DNA of 64,000 bases from Hofstenia miamia (GCA_900660155.1 CABFPE010000005.1:2516793-2580792); one strand, 5' to 3'. Counted from the first letter of the stretch, positions 48,451 through 60,509 are shown. Notes: generated by a model not told the origin, from the sequence alone. A program made the numbers and translations.

Positions 48451-51400
48451 ATTGAAGTCATCAATTACACTGTCGAATGGAAGAGTTTGTCAAACTTATG
48501 AAGTCGCATCGTGTCATTGAAACAGAGCATCGTTTAAAGCTGAGAGAATTGCTCGTAATAATAGACACTCAAAGTAATAGAATTCCATCTCTATTACTCC
48601 GAAGTTCCCAAAGAGCATGGTGATGAGTTTTACTACTTCTGGTCAGAGGCCTCTTCGAAATTCTCGATTATTTGAATTGAACACATCTCACAGAACAGTT
48701 CTTCCAGTACGAGATATATGATTTATTGTTTGAAAATAATTATCTACACTGTCAGGTCACTATCTGAAGAAGTGTCTTGATGAAAAACGAAGTAACCGTC
48801 CTTTATGCCACGATCAGTATTTTCCGGAATGGGAAATATTGAAACTTATACATTTAAATCACACCCACCGGCAAATGCTGGCATATACACTGCAATAGTA
48901 AGTGCAAACACAGAATCACAATTCTTTGTTTTATATTCAAGCTAATTTAGATGTGTCCATCAACATATGTTATGGTATTCAGTTCCTACTTGAATTTAAG
49001 AAAGTTGCAGTTTTAGTTTGTTTTTGTGTGTGCTGGGTTACAATTAGACAAAATTATATTTTCTGTTTTAGAAACCGTTATAGAAAACAGACCTCTATTG
49101 GGGAGTATTTGATGAAGTCACATACCACATCGCATAATTTCATTTTTTCCCATTTTTTTCAACATACTAGGTATAACCTGTATAACCAACGATGTACGTC
49201 TTTACATCTATCATTGCATATATGGATTGTTGTTTCTTTATAACAATGTGAGCTTAAAAACTTAGTATAAATATCAACGGTAACCTATTAACTCAATAAA
49301 ATCTCATGCTCAAATGTTTGTGTTCTCTATAAAAACAAATAATTTCCATCTTCATCGAAGCTGTTAAACTAGTCATACGTGATGGAAAAGACACCAACTT
49401 ACAGACACATTAAACAGCTGCTAAGAATTAGATACAAAGAATGTAAACTTAGATCTTCTAATTATTGATATGAACATGGACTGCTTAAAATACGGCTAGG
49501 CCATTTGAAATAGAAGTCGAGTTATCCAAAATGTAGGTAGCGTAATTCTCGTTGGAATCGTTGTGTTGCCGCTTGGAGATGAGTGATTTATTCAAAATTT
49601 ATATTTTGTACACTAATTGGTTGAAGAAACAAATTATGAATTTATTTTTTACATAAAAAATTATTAATAAGTAATCAATCATAGACTCAATGATTAGTAA
49701 TTAAGATTGTTTTCCAATTTAGTTATAAATAAACTGGTGATTTTTAATTGCCTCCTATTTTCATTGCTTGCTCACGGATGGCCCGACCTTATTTTAAGCA
49801 AGCCATGATATGAATCAGGATTTCATGAAACACTTAATTCTAGAGTGAGAATGCAAAACCATTTTCCGCAAAAAAGATAATATCTTGGAGATATTAACAA
49901 TTTGAGCAATTTGAACAACAGCAACAATTGAAATTTTATGTTAAAATGTGCCAAAAATAACCAATTTTGAAATATCTGTTAATCGGTGTGTACGTTTATC
50001 ATCTTAGATTGAAATTTTTTGTTGATTTGTAGCAGTAAATGCGTGATATGTTGTATAAAAATGGAAAAGTTTGCTTCAATCATTATTATTTGAAAAACTA
50101 TTTTTTATTTGTAAAACTTATTTGTTTAACTATGTTATATACACAAAAGGATGCCAATTTGCAACTAACAAATCAACAAATGATATTTGATATGTAAATT
50201 GATCTTTATACCACTTTATTAATATTTAACTCTGCGAATTTGGCTCTGATCAAATTGCGGTTTTAGTAGCTTTATTTGGGCGTCAAATGTAAAGATAAAT
50301 GAGGCAAATGATTGTTAATTTTGCTTTTACCTTTAACTTTAAAATACCCAAGACTCTATGATGACAATTTTCACAGAAAGCAACACTATTAATATTTGCA
50401 ACAGTATATGTACCAAATTATTCATTTGACCCCAAAAAGTTCACTTGGGCTACTGTGGAAGTTAAATTCACTCTATGAAATCTTAAACAATAATTTAGAA
50501 GTAGCGCTACCAATCAACTATACTTTGGTGTACGTGCGTTTCGAGTCGTAGACAGACGAAAATCTTAATCATTTTATAATTTAGTTACATTTCATTATCT
50601 ATTCCTTTAACTACAATTCTAAATTTAGTTTATTACAATAATTGATTCTTGCTCGCATAAATTGGTGGTTCACTAGTGGAATTCAAAATACTTTTGAAAA
50701 CATTTTCTAATTAAAATAAGAGTTAGAAGAATCTAAAATTGGAGGCCTAAGCGCAATAACAACGGCCCAAATTAATTTCTTTAACAATCCTAAGCCTAGG
50801 TCAAAAGTAGCGATTGAAATAATTAATGTTGAATATTTAATATACATTGAAGGTAATACCAGCTCAAAACCAAATGTCAAGTCTCAACCCAAGCCCAACC
50901 TGAAGTAATTGGTTAGCCCAGTCCTCTTGTTCTATTATTAACATTATTAGAGATGCATATCATACTCATCTACTCAAGTAATCACAAGAATTAGGGCTTC
51001 AGTATTGACTACGTAGCTGTTCTAGTATTTAAAGAGATTTTAAATCTGATTAGTCAATTTCCAAAATTCAGAAGGATATGTGTTTGTGAGTTGCTGTCTT
51101 ATTTGTGTCAGTTTGAGCAGGTTTACAACACGTCCTTTAAAACAATTTATAGACCGATTGTCATTAACTATTTACCTCATTTAAAAGGTTCCATCAATTT
51201 TTTATCGGAGCATAGTTTGATTAAATATTCACTAGATCCGCAACTACAGTTCTACAATCGCGATAAATAATGGCTTTCTGTTGAAATTCCACAATCATTT
51301 AAAAGCAAATATTTTGTAAACAATGGAAGCATGATCGACGCGTAAGATATTGTCTAGAAGACCATTGCTAAGCAAGCTGTAACAACATTTACAGTTAAAG

Positions 51401-53038
51401 AAAAAACATTTGCTTAAATTAATTCTTCTACATTGTTAAAACAATAGTAATTTCATTTGTGGGAAAAACTGCATAAACTGTAGTTTTAAAATATAAGATT
51501 AATTTTATGTTGGCAGGAGTTTTCATTTGTAATCAACAGTGGGTATCATTCCATCTTTCTTATGATGCTCTCTAGGTCGGGAAATGTATTATTATACAAT
51601 ATTGTTGTCTACAAATTCAATATTGTAATATTGTGTATAACGTTTTCAACTTCTTCCCAAGGTTATCTCATCACATGGATTTTATCAAAATTCAATGATG
51701 ACTGTATCACTAGTATTGCTCTATTTTGAACCAAATTTATTTGAAACTATACAGTACCGCAAAATCAAATATCGTTGAAATGTTAAATTTACTTATTTGA
51801 AAACAAATTTTGGGAAAGTGATCAGCTTGTATATGATTCTCTAGATATTTTCTGACCCAAAACTCAGGAGAAATGTGTGTCATTTTATAAAAACAATTAT
51901 TGATAATGGTAGAGTATTCACAGTTTTTCATTTTAAGTATTGATGATGTTATTAATTTGCTAAGTTTTGATTTCGGGTATTGGTATTGTTTTTGTTGTAT
52001 TTAACACAAGTAGCCACATCATATAGTTATAAGGGCTAGTTGAAATTGCATTGAGAATTTATCCAATGACATAAGAGTTGCCTAGTAGGGACACTATAGA
52101 GAAAGGCCGACAACAATCATATATTTTTAATGGCTAGGATTAGTATAGGTAATAGAAAACCGCTAAACTCATTTGCCCTATTTGCGTAAACAGGAATACA
52201 GATACACACTAGTTAGTTTTAAAAATGTTTTCAGTGTATCTAGGTACCATAATAATGACTAAACGTTGTTTATTTAATTAGATAATAAGTTTAATGACTC
52301 CAGAGGTAAATGGTCTCATTACCTGCACGTTGTTATCTAAAATACATTTTAATTGAAATTACAAATACCTATGAAGAAGTATTTCTTCTAAAATGTTTGA
52401 GTCTCATCAAACCAAAATCAGTTTAAATTTTAACCAAAACCTATATAATGCTCATAATCAGTAAAATTGATTAACATTTAAATGACATTCAATGTGCATC
52501 ACAATGTTGGCTGTACTTTTGCTTCTGGAACTTCGAAATTAATTTTAAAACCATAAAATGCTATAGGATTAATCTTAAACAATTTATCAATGCACAGTAC
52601 CGACGGTAATCTTCCATTAGAATAGCTGACATTTTTAAAGTTTCGTATTACTTACACACATATTGATTGGATGTCCTTATTGAGGATGCAATTCACACTT
52701 TACACTATGATCGATTGACCTAAACAGTAGTTATCCAACTTCATAATATTGTTAATAAGACTAGATTCCTTCAAAACCCAATATTTATACCTAAAGAAAT
52801 TGTAAGCAGGACAAATTCTTACCTGTCAGATTCTGCGAAATTTCTCCAAGAATATGGAGTTGTTGATTAAATGTTTACATTTTATGAAAACAGAAAGGGT
52901 AATATTGATGATAGAGAGCACTGTATCGATACTTTTTCTAATGTCAGTGTAGACAGAACACGTTTGACGCTTGTGGTCTCGTATTATCTACGGCCTCGTA
53001 TTCCCTACACTTACCCTGATAACCATTTATATTATTAT

Positions 53039-53100
<62 letters not shown>

Positions 53101-53102
53101 AA
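53039..53102. repeat. (ATG)n microsatellite
   Basis: About twenty uninterrupted ATG/GAT triplets followed by degenerate ATA, ATC and ATG units. The frame through it encodes only a methionine run. Confidence 0.95.
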
Positions 53103-53650
53103 TGATAATCATGATAATGGAATTAGTGGATTTAGCAGAATGGAAAAAAGAATGGGCCAGGTGATTCGAAATTCAACAGCTACGTACTCTAACTTTATAT
53201 CTCAACTCCCCTTTGCTATATCCCGCCACATTACATAGAAGGTTTAAGACAATAGATCGACTGAAATGTTGAAAGCAAGCATAGCCTAATGTAGACCTAT
53301 TAGTTTGATGATTGCTTTTTAAGTTGCATTAATCGTATACTAAGTTGCCTCAATGCACAATTCTTTTAAAATCATCCCGAAATAATTTGAAAGTTATTTT
53401 GGCTAATAGCCATTCTTATAATTCTGTTGAACGCAAAAGGTTCTCTTCCAATTGCTAATGTAGTTCCTAATAATTGAATTATTCAATTACGAGTAGTTAT
53501 TGCAATGAACAATACGTTTTAATTTATTCTTCTTTGACATTTACTGCTACTAAAAAAGAATTTCCTTTAATTACTTTATGACCCTCTTATATGGAAGAAG
53601 GTTTGGTTAATCATTTCATATAACAAATACAACTTCTTAATATCAGTTAA

Positions 53651-53855
53651 CACTAGAAAGCATGAGTGGTCAGTTTCGACCACTTTGCACATTTTAAATG
53701 CATTTGTAATGCCTCATGTAATGAGAATTTAAATAGAATATTTTGTTCTTCGGACACTTTTCTTTCATTTGCTTTGTTTTCGTTAGTTTTACTTGAATAA
53801 GTCAATTCTAACAACTGGATGAATTTAAGATATAGAATCGTCAGGCTTTCTAGTG
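53651..53855. mobile_element. piggyBac-type MITE, copy B (best preserved)
   Basis: TTAA at 53647-53650 and 53856-53859 flank a 205-bp element whose ends are CACTAGAAAGC and its exact inverse. An intact TTAA duplication and an 11-bp perfect inverted repeat define a nonautonomous piggyBac-type element. A short inner palindrome, GTGGTCAGTTTCGACCAC, lies near the left end. The 69-codon minus-strand frame inside is chance. Confidence 0.85.
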
Positions 53856-54349
53856 TTAACACGTTTACAAAGTACTATTATATTTTGTTCATATTCACTT
53901 AGAATTGCATCAGCATTTGGTTTCCTTTTTCTGGCTTATTATTTTCTAGCTATTATTTTTTTTCACATGTACAGTGTACAAATTGTAGACTCTCATCATA
54001 AAAATTGCTGGACAAAGCTTCAGATAGAAGCTTTGAGTCATTCTAAAAGAAGTGCGACATTTGGTATTCAGGCGTATTTTATCTCCAGAGAAACTTAATA
54101 GTAATTTTTTATGAAAAATAGCTTGTTCCTATTTTTATTCTAAGTTAATTTTAGGAAAAAACTGATGGTGAAAACCAAAAAAGGAACTGTATTCTAATTG
54201 GACCATGCAATATCGGTTCTTCATTTTGTTTTGACACAAATTCGAACTTGGCGCTAGTATCTGTCGTGAACATAGCACTATTGTACTATTTGCGCAATAT
54301 TAGGGATGTCGTATTTCACTTGCCGCTGATCTTACATTGATTTATTTAG

Positions 54350-54562
54350 TAAATGCCGTGTGGGATGAATGGCTAGAATGGACGCCTTGCTCTCATCTTT
54401 GTGAAAAGCACCGCCGCCGTAACTGCTTAGATCGTTCCGAGTGTATAGGACATGCTGTCGAACGCAACAATTGCACTGGAGGTCTTTGTATTTTGCAGAA
54501 TGATCAAATCACTATGCCACGACTACCTACGTCCAATCAGAATGGCAACTTCGTTTTTGATG
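54350..54562 (+). CDS. UNC5: UNC-5-like netrin receptor, exon for second thrombospondin repeat
   Basis: A 213-bp phase 1 to phase 1 exon. After the split codon (G + TA) it reads VNAVWDEWLEWTPC, again with W-x-x-W-x-x-W, then SHLCEKHRRRNC, LDRSEC, and ERNNCTGGLC. The vertebrate counterpart ends with NCTSDLC. Six cysteines are present. A 25-residue linker (ILQNDQITMPRLPTSNQNG, then NFVFDG) follows and would lead toward the membrane segment. The acceptor is TTATTTAG at 54342-54349; the donor is GATG|GTATGA at 54563. The hydrophobic membrane exon and the cytoplasmic ZU5, UPA and death-domain exons should follow on the + strand, but I could not find them in the remaining 9.4 kb. Confidence 0.9.
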
Positions 54563-56923
54563 GTATGACCAATTAATCCGCTTAAAGTTAAATTTCTTTA
54601 CTTGATATTGTGTTAGGGCAATGCCTTCGAACACATGAACCCGCGAATGCAATTGAAAATTTGCCAAATTTTTCTAACGGTTCAAAATTGAGATTTTGAT
54701 CTTCTGAGTCTCAATTGAAAAGTTAAATATTGTAATGCTATATTATGCAAATCTTTTCTCATAATTGAGTCCTTATGGCTTATTTCAATCTATTTACAAT
54801 TGGGCAATTTCAGGTAAACTTAAAAATTTAGTCATCGCATAATGAAATATGCAGACTTTGGGATTATTCAAAAACCGAAAAATTTCTACGGTAACCTTTG
54901 TCAAGATATTCTGAAGGAGACATTTCAACCGTGATCAATAGCCGGACTAAGCTATCCAGAAATCGTAAATATATAGCAAAGTAGACACTTAACACAAAAA
55001 TTAAACATTGGGTTTTGGTGCTTTTGGGTTTCTTAGCCATAGATAGTATACAGACCCAATTGTTGCTTTATTAAAGTATCAATGGCCATAGATAGTATAC
55101 AGACCCAATTGTTGCTTTATTAAAGTATCAATGTTAAAAATATAGTAAAAAAAATGATCTGATTTTATAAATCACAACAAAAGAATCGCTTGCCTTTCAC
55201 TCCGTATTGTGTGTGTGCACAAAGTATATCACTGGCAGCACTCCAAACTAGTTTATTATTTATTCTTACATACGCTACAGTAGAATATTTTGGTTTTAAT
55301 TTGAATTTTCTTGTCAAAAAAGCATGTTGAAAAATTCAAGAACTGGAAAATGTTGGGTTGTCCAACACAAAATCTTCTAGTGGTTTTTGGACTGCACCCC
55401 AATGATTTGTGTATGTATACTCCACCCAATTATTTACGCAACTTTGCTTAAAAGTACGTCTCACTAAATTAGATTTTTATATTGTAATTTTTTTTAAAAT
55501 CACCGTGAGCAACCTACCAACAGATGGTAATTAAACCACGTCCCTCTCTGCGGACGCAACTGGTAGAAACGGGCACATTCATTTTTCAGTCAGGAATGGC
55601 TTTAAACCATGTGAATTCGTTGCAGCTGGTTTATATTATTAACTTTAAACCAATTATAATTAATTTCAACGAAAAAACGTACTTAAGAGCTAGACATTCT
55701 GTTCACTAGTTTATTCTGACTAATTCTTGTATTTGAGCCTAATATATTCGGGTCCGACCTTCAATCAATTTGACTGCTTAGAACAAGTAGATCGTAAAAT
55801 TTGGATTTATTACTTGCGAACACGTAAAGTATATCACTATCAATACTGTGCGAATACAGACAAGAATATACAAGACAGTAATTTTCTATTTATTCATGAT
55901 TAATATATAGTATTGCTTGTAGGAGTTCTGCAAAGTTTTAATAAAAGCCTTGACACATGTATTTTATATTGAGTAATCTCCAATTCTGATTGGACAAACT
56001 TATTTAATGCCAACACGCAACAATTGTTTTGTATATCTTTCTTAATCATTCACGTTATGACATATGTGTTCTTAATGTTTAACTATTTTCCCTACTTCAG
56101 CCCAATTATTATACATTCAAATACTTAATATAAATTTCATTGGCGAATGTATTATCTGAGTAATTGCATAATAAATTTTTTATATAAAAATTCCTACGTT
56201 TCCATTCCAAGTAATTACTTCAATATGAACGCCTAGCCACACCAGACAAAACAACACCCAATAAAGCAAATTTTTAGCAGCATTCATTTAAAAGTAATAA
56301 ACTACACTATTATGGCTTTGAATTCTAAAGCTCAGAAACCTATTATAAGAGTCTATGATATCAAATAATGGTGTTGAATATTTAAAAATATATGAAATAT
56401 ATGTGGGATTTAAAATCTCTAAATATTCCTTGTAATACTATACTGGTGTTAAATATGAAAAACCTTTGCCGTGAGTGATTCTTTCACAGTGCAAATTTTT
56501 AAAAGCTGGAAACTACAATTTAATATTTGATAAAATCGTTTAGAATTTTTGTAGATATTTCAATGGAATTCCAATGTCATGAATTCTATATTGAATCAGC
56601 ATATTTCGAATATAAACAATGTTTATCCTTTCTAGTACTAGGACCCACTGATTCAAACAAAATTAGATTCACAAATCTGATTCTAAAATCTGTTAAATCC
56701 AATTTTGCACAATGCTGGTAAGCAAATCCCTGTTTTCTTTTAGTTAATTAATTTTGTCTAAATTTTTTCGGTTTTATCTAGCGTTTCCAATAAAGAAACA
56801 GTCATTGTAATTTTGAATAAATGTATTTACGTGCAAGATTAATTTGCTTTTATCGTGGAAAGCAGTTAAATTTATTGTATTTTAATTGTGGGAATTGAAT
56901 CAAGAATTTACGTGCGAATTCAA
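54563..56923 (+). other. DNA between the receptor exon and the RING gene
   Basis: Contains a 49-bp perfect tandem duplication (55036-55133). It also contains a weak exon-like segment at 56555-56718, with acceptor TTTTTGTAG and donor GCTG|GTAAGC. The segment is open in the phase that would follow the second thrombospondin exon, but it has no recognisable domain or membrane segment. Otherwise nothing recognised. Confidence 0.5.
55036..55133 (+). repeat. 49-bp perfect tandem duplication
   Basis: Two identical units beginning GCCATAGATAGTATACAGAC at 55036 and 55085. The copy ends at ATCAATG on both occasions. Confidence 0.95.
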
Positions 56924-57136
56924 ATGCCATATGATTTTCGATCAACCACTGTGGAAGATGCCGACACTTCAATGACAAAGCCTGGTCAAAAGCGGAAATA
57001 TAATGAAATTAGTAAATCCCCTGAGCTAAAACAGCAGCAGGGATTACACGATGTTGCAACGTCCACCAACTGCGATGCTCTAGTACCCACTCAAAGTGAT
57101 TTGGTATCTGTTCTCAGCTGCGCGATTTGCATGGAG
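56924..57136 (+). CDS. RING-finger protein, exon 1 (N-terminus and first zinc ligands)
   Basis: The ATG at 56924 opens 71 codons: MPYDFRSTTVEDADTS, a basic patch KPGQKRKYNEISKS that could serve nuclear import, a glutamine stretch, then SDLVSVLSCAICME with the first C-x-x-C zinc pair. Phase-0 donor GAG|GTTTCA at 57137. The frame is open for 12 more codons upstream without another ATG, so an extra 5' exon spliced near 56890 is possible. The product is a probable E3 ubiquitin ligase. The RING most resembles those of the CHFR/RNF8 type, but no FHA domain is visible upstream, so I assign no gene name. Confidence 0.75.
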
Positions 57137-57853
57137 GTTTCACCATTATAATTTGCAATATGAAATCCGTTTAATCAATTGCAAGTATACATACTTTCAC
57201 ATTTAATTTCGAAAATTTTTATTAAAATAATTTATTTTTCAGTGAGACGCAAGAATGTTTTTTATAGGCCTTTTTTATTATATTTTGAAAACAGCTGTGT
57301 GAAGTTCTGACGCACATAATTTGCTAATTATCCTATCAAAAACTTTTCTACTTGTGGTGTTGGTTAGTTGTTTACGGAGTAGTTAATTTTTGGTGAAAGC
57401 TTGTTGGGTGTGGATCAGAAAAATATGATCGATTTGCAGTGCTGTGAGTTAGCTAATCATGTGAACAACTAGAATAATGGAATTGTGTTAAAAAAATGTA
57501 GACTTTCAAGGTTTTTGTTTCATTAACTGGAGATATTTCTAAAATTTGTAAAATAAATGATAATTTATTTTGCATATATGTGGTACCTTTTCATTTTGAT
57601 TTTTATAATTGTATTAAAACTTTTTAATTTGAAAATAAGCCTACTTTATTTCTTACACTATTTTATTCACTGGGTGACCTGTTATTCCAGCTACCTTGCT
57701 ACACAATAAATGTGTTGTGCACAACACAAGCAGTGAATTTAATATTTTTTATCAGAATTGTGTGGGGCAGAACTGCTTCATTGTGCAATACAGTTATTCA
57801 GCCAAATTTCCCTTAAAATGCGAACACAAATTAGAGAATGGTGATACTTCTAG
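57137..57853 (+). other. intron 1 of the RING gene
   Basis: 717 bp, GT at 57137 and CTTCTAG at 57847-57853. Nothing else recognised inside. Confidence 0.75.
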
Positions 57854-58060
57854 ATTCTGCATAATCCAGTGACTTTGCAGCCTTGCCGTCATAACTTCTG
57901 CAACGGTTGTGTTTCTCGCTGGGTAGTGAACAGAATGAGAAAACACTGCCCCTTCTGCCGCAAACGAATTATTATGTTTACTGTGAACTCTTATCTCAAG
58001 GATATTGCTACGGCATTTATTCAGTCGTCTATTGAATACAATCGCAGTGACACCAGCGAG
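57854..58060 (+). CDS. RING-finger protein, exon 2 (RING core)
   Basis: Joining exon 1 to 57854 restores CAICMEILHNPVTLQPC with RHNFCNGC, then VSRWV and HCPFCRKRI. This is a complete C3HC4 RING of spacing C-x2-C-x12-C-x-H-x2-C-x2-C-x12-C-x2-C, with the proline after the seventh cysteine and the isoleucine two before the second that contact E2 enzymes. The NSYLKDIATAFI segment after the RING parallels the N-x-x-L-x-x-x-V/I-E/A-A helix after the CHFR RING. The exon is 207 bp, phase 0 on both sides, with donor GAG|GTTTTT at 58061. The product would transfer ubiquitin from an E2 to a substrate; substrates are unknown. Confidence 0.88.
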
Positions 58061-58804
58061 GTTTTTATTCTTTGATGCATAATTTTATTTTGTTTTTGAA
58101 ATTTAATTCAGTGCTATATAATTAACATGCTTCGCTTTTACCATTTTCGCGCTATATTTGTTTACCAAATAATATATAAAAAGTGTCCCCAATATTCACA
58201 TTTCCAATGCTTCGATCACATGTTTAACTATTCATGTCCTATAAATATTGAAGGGAGGGGAAGGATGGGTGGTATTAAATTGCTCAAAATTTGAATGATA
58301 TTGGGTCCCGGCGAGTTAACTTTTAGGTTCGCGGCGAGTGAATTCGCATCGAATAACAATTTGATTTAGATTTATTTTCTCGTTAGGCTAAATTGTATAT
58401 AACTTTACTACATGTTGAACAACCCTATATAAATGTACGAAAGAAATACAAGTTAAGAAAAATAACACAATTTCGATTGAAGAAAAAAAGATACCATTCA
58501 AACTAATATCGAGTTGGTTTCGAATACTCTAAATGTTGAGTTGTTTTCTGATCTCGAATCAAGGTCGAGTAGTCGAACACGTTAGTATATATTTGATATA
58601 AAATACCAAAATCTGTTGACAACTTTCAAATATTGAGGTGTAAACTTGTCTTTTCCGGTCCATCTTGTATTCTGCATTCTATATCACACCTAAAAGTTTT
58701 TGTAACCCTTCCAGAATATTTGAACCTATTGATTTATTAGCGAATCGATTCCAAAAATTGCACACTTTTTCTATTTTATAGCAAAATTATGCATCTAATT
58801 TGAG
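58061..58804 (+). other. intron 2 of the RING gene
   Basis: 744 bp. 58300-58620 contains several TCGAGTA/TCGAAT words and a GGGTCCCGGCGAG patch that may be a decayed repeat. Nothing coding. Confidence 0.6.
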
Positions 58805-59086
58805 TTAGAAGAGTTGGAACGCGTCTATGATGGCGCATATTTATCACAATTGCAATTGCCAAACTGCAGTAGCGAGCGCGACACGCTGCTGCATGATTGT
58901 ATGGATATATCAGAAGGTGCAACTATACAATTGGAATCACTAGATGGCGTATTTGATTCTTTGCTTGAGACCGTTATGGCTGTTAGAGACACTATTTGTT
59001 GGGAACGAAATCAACTTGGCACTCGGTTCATTCGTTCGGTGGAAGCTGCACACAACAAGATCACCACCTATATTCGAGATCTTAAG
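58805..59086 (+). CDS. RING-finger protein, exon 3 (helical region)
   Basis: 94 codons starting LEELERVYDGAYLSQLQLP, then a helix-rich, charged stretch (LESLDGVFDSLLETVMAVRD, then ERNQLGTRFIRSVEAAHNKI) likely to form a coiled coil or helical dimerisation segment, as is common after RING domains. The acceptor is either AG at 58803-58804 or AG at 58812-58813; both keep phase 0, so three residues at the start are uncertain. Donor AAG|GTAATG at 59087. No further zinc ligands occur, so the C-terminal cysteine-rich domain of CHFR is absent. Confidence 0.8.
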
Positions 59087-59173
59087 GTAATGAAATGTAG
59101 AAATGGCTAATTAGTTAAAAATTGAACTATTCTATTTGTTTCAATTAGTTTTTGTTTGAATGGTGATGTTTAG

Positions 59174-59293
59174 GTTACGAAATCTCAGTTAAACTCCTTA
59201 CGGAGTAGAATAGAGCGGACGACGCAAATGGCCGAAGGCAATGACTCAATACCAGTGGTCGCTGAGGATGTTATTATCATTGATTCAGAATAA
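59174..59293 (+). CDS. RING-finger protein, exon 4 (C-terminus with SIM-like motif)
   Basis: After an 87-bp intron with acceptor GTTTAG, 39 codons end in TAA at 59291-59293: VTKSQLNSLRSRIERTTQMA, then PVVAEDVIIIDSE. The last residues, a run of four aliphatic residues flanked by acidic ones (EDVIIIDSE), fit the consensus of a SUMO-interacting motif. RING proteins with such motifs can be SUMO-targeted ubiquitin ligases, so that role is an inference here. The predicted protein is about 273 residues. Confidence 0.82.
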   Translation, partial: VTKSQLNSLRSRIERTTQMAEGNDSIPVVAEDVIIIDSE

Positions 59294-59312
59294 TTCGAGT
59301 TTGTTACAGTGC

Positions 59313-59318
59313 AATAAA
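59313..59318 (+). terminator. polyadenylation signal of the RING gene
   Basis: AATAAA lies 20 bases after the stop codon of the RING gene, followed by T-rich sequence. This supports a short 3' UTR. Confidence 0.7.
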
Positions 59319-59689
59319 TTTATTTCCAACATTTTTTACATTCTAATTTAATTTCTAGTTTTAGCATTTTATTGTGCTCCAATTTTCAATTTTCTAAAAA
59401 ATTATGTTTTTCTATATCAATATTGTCTTCTAGTTTGAAGGATTAATAACATCTATTTTCATTATAAAATTTTGTCTATGTTAAAAGGAGCACTGAATAA
59501 TTTGTAAGAGAAAAAGTAAATGCTTCATTTCATATATTGCCTTGGTACTAAAGAGCTTATAATGGACCCGAACCCGACCCGAAACGTAGATTTTGATTCG
59601 CAATGCTCACGTCTTGGATCATTTTCTGATATGGTAAACAGAGCCATTATTTGGTATTACTTAACGTTTTAAATCTTTTTCGAATGGCT

Positions 59690-60505
59690 TAGTAACTCAA
59701 TTGATAACAATGTATTTTTTTAATGAACTAATAGACTGGTGTCAGATAAATATGGCTTCTCTCAATGCTGATAAATCAAAAGAACTTGCTATACCCTTTT
59801 TAAAGGATTTTACTCCTCCACCAGAATACTGTATTGATGGGAGCATCATTAAACGCGTTTCGTCAACTAAAATTTTGGGTGTTGAAATTCAACAGATTTT
59901 GAAGTGGGAAACTCATGTCAAATACATTATTAATAAAGCAGCTAAAAGACTCCCCTCAATTCGCCTTCTTAAATTTAGTGGAATTCATATCAAGGATATC
60001 ATAATAGTTTATGTATCCATGGTGCGATCAATTTTAGAATATAGTACATTTCTCTGGTACTTATCTCTTACTAAAGTCCAAACAAAGGGCGTTGAGAATA
60101 TCCAGAAGCGAGTATTAAAGATCATCTTTCCTCATTTATCATACCATGATGCTCTTTCTTCAGCCAACTTCAACATCTTAAAAAAACGCAGGCTAAATAA
60201 TTGCAACAGACTATGGAAAATGATAAAAACATAGACCACCATCTTCACAGTTTATTACCTTCTTCCTTTGTATCAATATATACAACCTCCGTCGAGGTGG
60301 AGGTTTTCATTTACCAATCTTATCAACCCGTCTCCAAAAATACTTTGTTTACGCCAAAATCGATAACGATTTTCCTGTCCACTTTGTCTAAATTTTCCAG
60401 TACTACAGATAGTATTTTTGTTTTGTTTTCATGTAGAGTTATATCACTATTATTCACTATTATTCTGTTAGGTTGCGAGTGATGAATAAATAAATTACTT
60501 ACTAT
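59690..60505 (+). mobile_element. 5'-truncated LINE (CR1/L2-like), RT C-terminus and tail
   Basis: An open frame of 177 codons (59701-60234) covers the end of the RT palm, the thumb and the tail of a non-LTR retrotransposon. It shows LIDWCQINMASLNADKSKE (after the missing catalytic YADD), STKILGVEIQ (the K-x-LGv motif) and HVKYIINKAAKRL, then the tail with SILEYSTFLWY, VENIQKRVLKIIF and SYHDALSSANF with LKKRR. In another frame the usual ending YNLRRGGGFHLPI follows, then a short ATAAATAAAT tail near 60485-60495. The 5' truncation and short simple tail are typical of LINE integration. It is relatively young: one long open frame with few breaks. Confidence 0.85.
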
Positions 60506-60509
60506 GAAG

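Larger units (their letters stand above)
37083..54349 (+). other. intron 4 of the UNC-5-like gene (17 kb)
   Basis: This very long intron separates the two thrombospondin exons. It contains a Tc1-like element (37415-38695), a hAT MITE (38921-39289), a LINE tail fragment (42870-43130), a terminal-inverted-repeat element (43675-44240), a possible small hAT remnant (44398-44575), dispersed repeats, a piggyBac relic (47880-48450), (TA)n tracts, an ATG microsatellite and a piggyBac MITE (53651-53855). In 39300-42860, 44860-46990 and 48900-53030 I see only AT-rich DNA with chance frames. Confidence 0.7.

Noticed and set aside
48902-49243. 113-codon open frame
   Set aside because: No motif, no splice context and atypical composition; chance frame.
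52871-53164. 97-codon open frame with a long methionine run
   Set aside because: It is the translation of an ATG microsatellite with short chance flanks.
56555-56718. Possible next UNC-5 exon (acceptor TTTTTGTAG, donor GTAAGC, correct entry phase)
   Set aside because: The encoded residues show no membrane segment or known domain. The phase match alone is a one-in-three event.
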